A stretch of 64,000 nucleotides of DNA from Phellopilus nigrolimitatus (Eukaryota > Basidiomycota > Agaricomycetes > Hymenochaetales > Hymenochaetaceae). Position 1 is the stretch's first letter. Each line of letters opens with the position of its first letter. Both the position numbers and the translations under genes were made by a program. Shown in pieces: positions 59,376 to 64,000 of this stretch. The stretch lies in contig JAJOHG010000019.1 in assembly GCA_021029095.1 (NCBI GenBank), positions 186,001-250,000 on the forward strand, written 5' to 3'. A model generated the notes under the pieces. That model was not told the origin of the DNA, did no database searches, and saw nothing but the letters and a program-made list of their open reading frames with translations.

Positions 59376-61101
59376 GCTACGCTACTATGCATGTAGCCTA
59401 AGGCAACTTACGTGTGCTTGAAGAAGATAACTGATGATCGGCGATGCTTGTGTTTTTCCTGAATGTCCTCGACTCGAGTTCGGTATCTGTCGCCTTGTTG
59501 TGCTATTTGAAGAGGCTGCGGATAGATATATCCGAGTGTATACGTAGTCCTACATCATACATTTTGGATTTAAGAGTGTGGCTAGTCTGCGGAGTTCAAA
59601 ATAGAAACCCCAGGACGCGACGCGTCGTAAGCTCGTGACTTGCTGACAAAGAGAACGACGCTAGCACAATGAATTTTCCTTCAGCTCCTTCTAGCAGATG
59701 CTAACTTCAAGAAAACTGTTTTCCCATTGCGATGGTATTTTCAGGATCAATGCGACGAAAGACTGACATGTCAATAATACTAGCGCTCCCGCCCTACCAC
59801 TCCACGGACTCACTTTTCCTTCTTTGCAACGTGGCATGCATTAGTGACTCTGGATGATCTGTTACTGTACATCTGACAGCTTTATGCCCTTCGGCTTTGT
59901 GCATGACATCTGCTAGCGGCGGCGTGTCGTAAACCCGTGCTCGAAATAGAAGCCTGTGGGGTTAAAATGTCGACTTTCGCCCTCTGTTAGGTGTCCTCGC
60001 TGTGTCAAAAACGACTCGTCCACTTTCTTCATACGATCGCAACCACGGATCTGCACGATAAATGTATCCAGTTTGACAGAATGACGCTGAAAACAGGATC
60101 TTGGCTAGATCAGGGTCTATCAACCACTGACTTCAAATGACTGGTTCTCTTGACTTTCTTTTTTGTCGACGCCAATGTTCGTTGTCATACATGGTTGGGT
60201 CAGAAGGTTATCGAAAAAAAATAAAATCACTGCACTCAACTCCCTGCTCAGTGTTCCAATTGTCTCTGTCATCGACTAGGTGCAAGGAAAACTTGACCAT
60301 ATAGCCGACATCGGCCTCTGCTTGTTTTTCTAACAGTGAATTTACAACCATCTTGTATCAGCTAAATACCTTGGGCTTCTTCATTACGGTAAGCTCATGA
60401 CCGCGCATGTGCTTTGAATCCTCCGATCTCAAGGCTTTTCTCCGAATCTCAATGCTTGCCTTGATATCTTGGAAAGTAAATTCAATCGTCCTACCTCAAA
60501 CGCTGCGTTAACTATCTCTAAGTCCTACCTTGTATAGAAGCCTCCAGAAAGGTACCACAGCGACCATTCGCGGAATCATCTTGAGTCTATTGCCCCATGT
60601 CTTCCGTAACTCAGTCTGCTCTCACGCGGGGTGATGCCGTCCAATCGTTTCCTGCCGATCTGCAGTATGCTTCTGAATTCTCCGCTTCCGCGTGCACACT
60701 CGAAGAGAAACGCAAGTGTCCATACGTCTATACTTCCGGAAGACCCCCGTTTCCGACACGATGACGCCGTGTGCCCTGCTTATATAAGTCTATCGCGCTC
60801 GGCATGGCCAATCGTTCTTGGGGAGCGTACATTTCTTCAAATTTGCCATTGGCGCATCCGCGTACCTTCAAGTCCAGGAATGATCGTCGAGTTTGTCGAT
60901 GGCTCCGAGTAAACCGACATCAATCCGTTTATGTTAGAATTCGCTATATGTCGGAACACTGTCGGCCGTTTTTCCCCCTGAATTGAAATGCGCTACTAAA
61001 GCTTTCTCCCGGGTTTCAAACTTCCTCCTACTTAAAGGCCTTGTTCTCTCTCTCCCATACTCATCCTTACGCAGTGCATCACCAGCAAAGTTTCAGCGAC
61101 A
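59376..61101. other. Spacer between LPMO-like copies 1 and 2
   Basis: 1.7 kb with only short frames. The right half repeats blocks found before copy 1 and is part of the duplicated unit. No mobile-element protein was seen between the copies. Confidence 0.45.
60911..60966 (+). promoter_or_regulatory. Conserved promoter element, LPMO-like copy 2
   Basis: AAACCGACATCAATCCG (60911-60927) and ATGTCGGAACACTGTCGGC (60948-60966) repeat the copy 1 arrangement with the same 20 bp gap. The element ends 135 bp before the ATG. The sequence between and around the two blocks has diverged more than the blocks themselves, which suggests selection on them. Confidence 0.6.
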
Positions 61102-61928
61102 ATGTACTTCATTTCTACCGCTATTCTTGCTACCATCACCCTCGCAGGCTCAGCAGCTGCTCATGGTAACATCGCAAGCCCGATCGCGCGCAGCGTCGGT
61201 AGCGCGATGAAATCCACGTGCGGCACCGTCGTTTCTGGCTTGCTCCAGTCCGATATCAACACGAACCAACAGCAGCTCGAGCAGGCGAGTGTCATCTCGG
61301 ACATCAGTTCAGCAGAGTCAAGACTAAAACGAATTCTTGACAGAACTCAGCTCAGCAAGGCGGAGGATTCACGGATGCATGCCAGCTGTTCTTGTGCAAG
61401 GGGACGCAATTTGACGATAATTCGGCTAACGTACAGTCTTTCTCGCCGGGACAGGTACGTTTACGAACTTCGTCACATGTCTTGCCTTTGTACCATTGGA
61501 GCTGATCAATGGATTGATCAGACCGTCTCGATGCATGTCAACATCGTCGCCCCACACACGGGTGTGGCAAATGTTTCGTATGTGTTCCATTCACGAGTTT
61601 CTTTCTTTCGTTTCATAAACGAACAAATTAAACAGAGTTGTCAATCTCAAGACCAACAGCGTGATCGGATCTCCGCTCATCTCCTGGACGGACTACGCGT
61701 CAAACAGTCAGGCCATTCCGGCGAACAACTCGCAGTTCAGCGTGACAATCCCCACCGATCTTGGCTCAACCTGCTCGACTGCAGGTAACTGCGCCCTGCA
61801 GTGGTGGTGGGACGCGCGCCCGATCGACCAGACGTACATGGCGTACGTGCTTGCGCTCTCTAAATGTGTCAGCAATTCATGCTCTAACTAACGTCATTAC
61901 TTTCAGGTGCGTCGACTTTACTACTTAG
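61102..61928 (+). CDS. Secreted LPMO-like copper protein, tandem copy 2
   Basis: Five exons (61102-61284, 61344-61454, 61522-61577, 61636-61842, 61907-61928) encode 192 residues, with intron positions identical to copy 1. The signal peptide MYFISTAILATITLAGSAAA precedes His21, giving mature HGNIASPIARS. The second candidate copper His is in APHTGVANVS. The six Cys and the QWWWDARPIDQTYMACVDF block are kept. The first intron starts GCGAGT after CAG; only this GC donor keeps the frame into NSAQQGGGFTDACQ. No frame damage is seen. Confidence 0.78.
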
Positions 61929-63255
61929 GCTATACTTGTAGTCTGGAACAAGCGTGTTCTCGAAGAGGGGACTTAAGGAGCGATACTATATTTGAATTTC
62001 AACTGTGTCGAGATCTTCTGAGACTATATAGTAATCTGACGTCTATTGGCATGCTCGTCTTAAGGCTTGCGGATAAAGCTCGGTTGAGCGCGCGTATAAC
62101 TGTATTTGCAATTTAGACGTCTTTGCCGGATTGCCGGAAGCCAGCGGAGCTTCAAATTGAAGTTGTGAGAGTTTGACGCGTCGCAAGCGCGTGACTTCCT
62201 CAATAATTGTTTTCAAAATCCCTTCCGAGTTTCCGTCGTATTTTATAGGCAGTGCAGGTATTTGAAGACACCGGCAACGCAGTTTTCTCTAGACTAGTGA
62301 ATTATACTTAGCAAAGGTTCGTGCTTCAGATCTCGCGAAAGGATTTCAAATCAACGTTGCACTAAAAAGGGCGTAACCACCTCTGTCTTGTTCAACGTCT
62401 CACGAAAAGAACTGGAAGTATCTTCTCCAAGCCTTTCCTCCAGGAACTTTCTATGCCAGACGTTCCGTAGTGTCCGCTTGCCGGCCGCGGACAGTTTGTC
62501 TTCCAGCAACCACAAAAATCTGCATTGTTATTCACCTTGACATATATCGGCGACTGTGGAAGTAAATTTCCGGACGGAAGTAATGTGGGTAGAAATTCCG
62601 ATAATTGTGCTGCCTTCGGTGAGTATTTTTCTTTAAGAATACATTTCTGGATCACTATCCGATACATCTTACGGATGTTCTCTTTGAGCTTTACGCCCCC
62701 TACTTCTGCTGCTCATCTTCTTGTCCCCACATTATCGAACGTGCCTGGTTCTGCGCGGAAAACGCAGTTCATTCGATTCCATCAATTTTAGCCCCACGTC
62801 TATATATATATATGCTTTTCACTGAATAATGCGCTGTTTCTTAGATCGTCCTTGCCGGTTAGCCTTGCCGAGAACATACCGAGTTTTAGGCAAAATGGCG
62901 ATACGGACGAACATCTCGAGGCTCTCGTGACCATCAGCCACTCATGGTTCTCGTCATTCAGGCTCGTATGTTTTCTGGCGAAGATTGTCAAGCAAAAACC
63001 ATGTGCGACAATCAGCATCGTCTCCTACGTTCAGCCGAAGACTCATATGGCTCGACGTGCCACCCCATCTGCAACCCTAACACCTCGGAATTGTGTCGGC
63101 AGCTCTTAATCGGAGATTTTTCTCTAGTATTGCGTCTCACCTGTTAAGAAACACTTTGAAAGAAATATATATAAAGCCTCCATCTGCGCATACTCGTTCC
63201 TTCAGCAGCTCGTCACTTACATTTTACTGCCAGCCCTATACACAGGTTATCTACT
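61929..63255. other. Spacer between LPMO-like copies 2 and 3
   Basis: 1.3 kb without a recognised gene. It holds the copy 3 promoter: the conserved element at 63085-63100 and a TATA-like TATATATAAAG near 63165-63176, 80 bp before the ATG. Confidence 0.45.
63085..63100 (+). promoter_or_regulatory. Conserved promoter element, LPMO-like copy 3
   Basis: TCGGAATTGTGTCGGC fits the consensus TCGGAA-N3-TGTCGGC shared with copies 1 and 2 and ends 155 bp before the ATG. The upstream CCGACATCAATCCG block is not present here. Confidence 0.5.
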
Positions 63256-64000
63256 ATGCACGTCGGCCCTAGTGCTTTCCTCTCTTTGTTGGCCATCGCT
63301 GCGACGGCTACTGCTCATGGCAATGTCGCAAGCCCGATAGCCCGCGGTGTCGGAGACGCAATGGTTTCCACGTGCGGAACAGTTGTTTCAAGTCTGCTGA
63401 AGTCCGATATCAACACTAATCAGCAGCAACTCGAGCAGGCGAGTGTATTATTGTACCCATCCTCATTGGTGATTTACTTATGTTGAGACAGAATTCGGGT
63501 CAGTCCGGCGGCGGTTACACGGACGCCTGCGAGCTCTTCCTTTGTAAAGGGACGCAATTTGAAGATAACACTGCGAACGTCCATGCTTTCTCTCAAGGAC
63601 AGGTTAGATATTTCTTACGTCAAAGTGAAGACTCGCACTTAAATTTACTTTATTCGTACTAGACTGTCCCCTTCCAGGTCAACATTGTAGCTGTGCACAC
63701 AGGCGTGGCGAATGTTTCGTAAGTCGTTATAGAGCTTATATAGGCCAATAATAAAAGTTAATTTCTCTCCATAAAGAGTTGTCAACCTGAAGACCGACAG
63801 TGTCATCGGTGAACCGTTGATCTCATGGACAGACTATGCGTCGAACGCCCACGCACTTCCGGCTAACAACACGCAGTTCAGCGTGACGATACCAACAGAC
63901 CTTGGATCCACTTGTTCGACGGCTGGAAATTGCGCACTGCAGTGGTGGTGGGATGCGCGGTCGATCGACCAGACTTACATGTCGTGAGCACAAATCTGCT
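63256..64000 (+). CDS. Secreted LPMO-like copper protein, tandem copy 3 (cut by window end)
   Basis: Exons 63256-63438, 63492-63602, 63663-63718 and 63777-63983 match the other copies in length. The last exon, expected to be 22 nt, lies past the window. The signal peptide MHVGPSAFLSLLAIAATATA precedes His21 (mature HGNVASPIARG). The second His is in VAVHTGVANVS. QWWWDARSIDQTYM has Ser where the others have Pro. As in copy 2, the first intron starts with GC (CAG then GCGAGT). Confidence 0.78.

Noticed and set aside
1..64000. CRISPR arrays, integrase, phage or plasmid genes, rRNA operons
   Set aside because: None found. Intron-rich eukaryotic genes fill the window, and no regular spacer-repeat pattern or RNA gene is visible.

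Overview
The window is nuclear DNA of a filamentous basidiomycete, most likely a mushroom-forming agaricomycete. Genes are dense on both strands and are split by many 45-75 nt GT-AG introns. The recognisable proteins are a Ste6-type pheromone exporter, Bro1, a fungal complex I 75 kDa subunit, secreted LPMO-like proteins and several families typical of Agaricomycetes. I see no rRNA, tRNA, CRISPR, plasmid or viral features. 

Layout: 1-2.6 kb is sparse, with one small Cys/His-rich gene. 2.7-4.1 kb holds a peroxisomal MaoC-type enoyl-CoA hydratase ending in SKL. 4.2-6.3 kb holds a Tag1/DUF3712-like membrane protein. A class 3 lipase (minus) and the complex I 75 kDa subunit (plus) diverge at 6.7-11.9 kb. 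An F-box protein (minus) and a one-pass membrane protein (plus) follow at 12.4-16.3 kb. The ABC exporter fills 17.1-21.9 kb. Then come a two-pass membrane protein, a purine nucleoside phosphorylase (minus), a large FHA/AT-hook protein with Ki-67-like repeats (minus), a 268 bp foldback element and Bro1 (minus). 33.2-36.1 kb is gene-poor. 36.1-40.3 kb holds an amino-acid permease and a Yip1-domain protein. 41.7-44.0 kb holds one intact and one decayed copy of a small basidiomycete family. 44.5-47.4 kb is compact: CinA-type amidase, WW protein and universal stress protein. 48.9-57.0 kb has three poorly known proteins. The last 6 kb carries three tandem copies of a secreted LPMO-like gene, the third cut by the window edge.

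The genes are mostly independent housekeeping functions: beta-oxidation, respiration, purine salvage, endosomal sorting, Golgi trafficking, pheromone export and amino-acid uptake. The one true cluster is the LPMO-like triplet. Its members share exon structure, and two share a rare GC-AG intron. All three carry a promoter element about 140-155 bp before the ATG. 

Reading frames of at least nine otherwise good genes are broken by isolated one-base shifts, about half of them in or beside short homopolymers. Essential genes are affected too, so I treat these as probable sequence errors rather than pseudogenes. Exon coordinates are hand-derived. Where a gene spans several exons only the outer limits are given as start and end.
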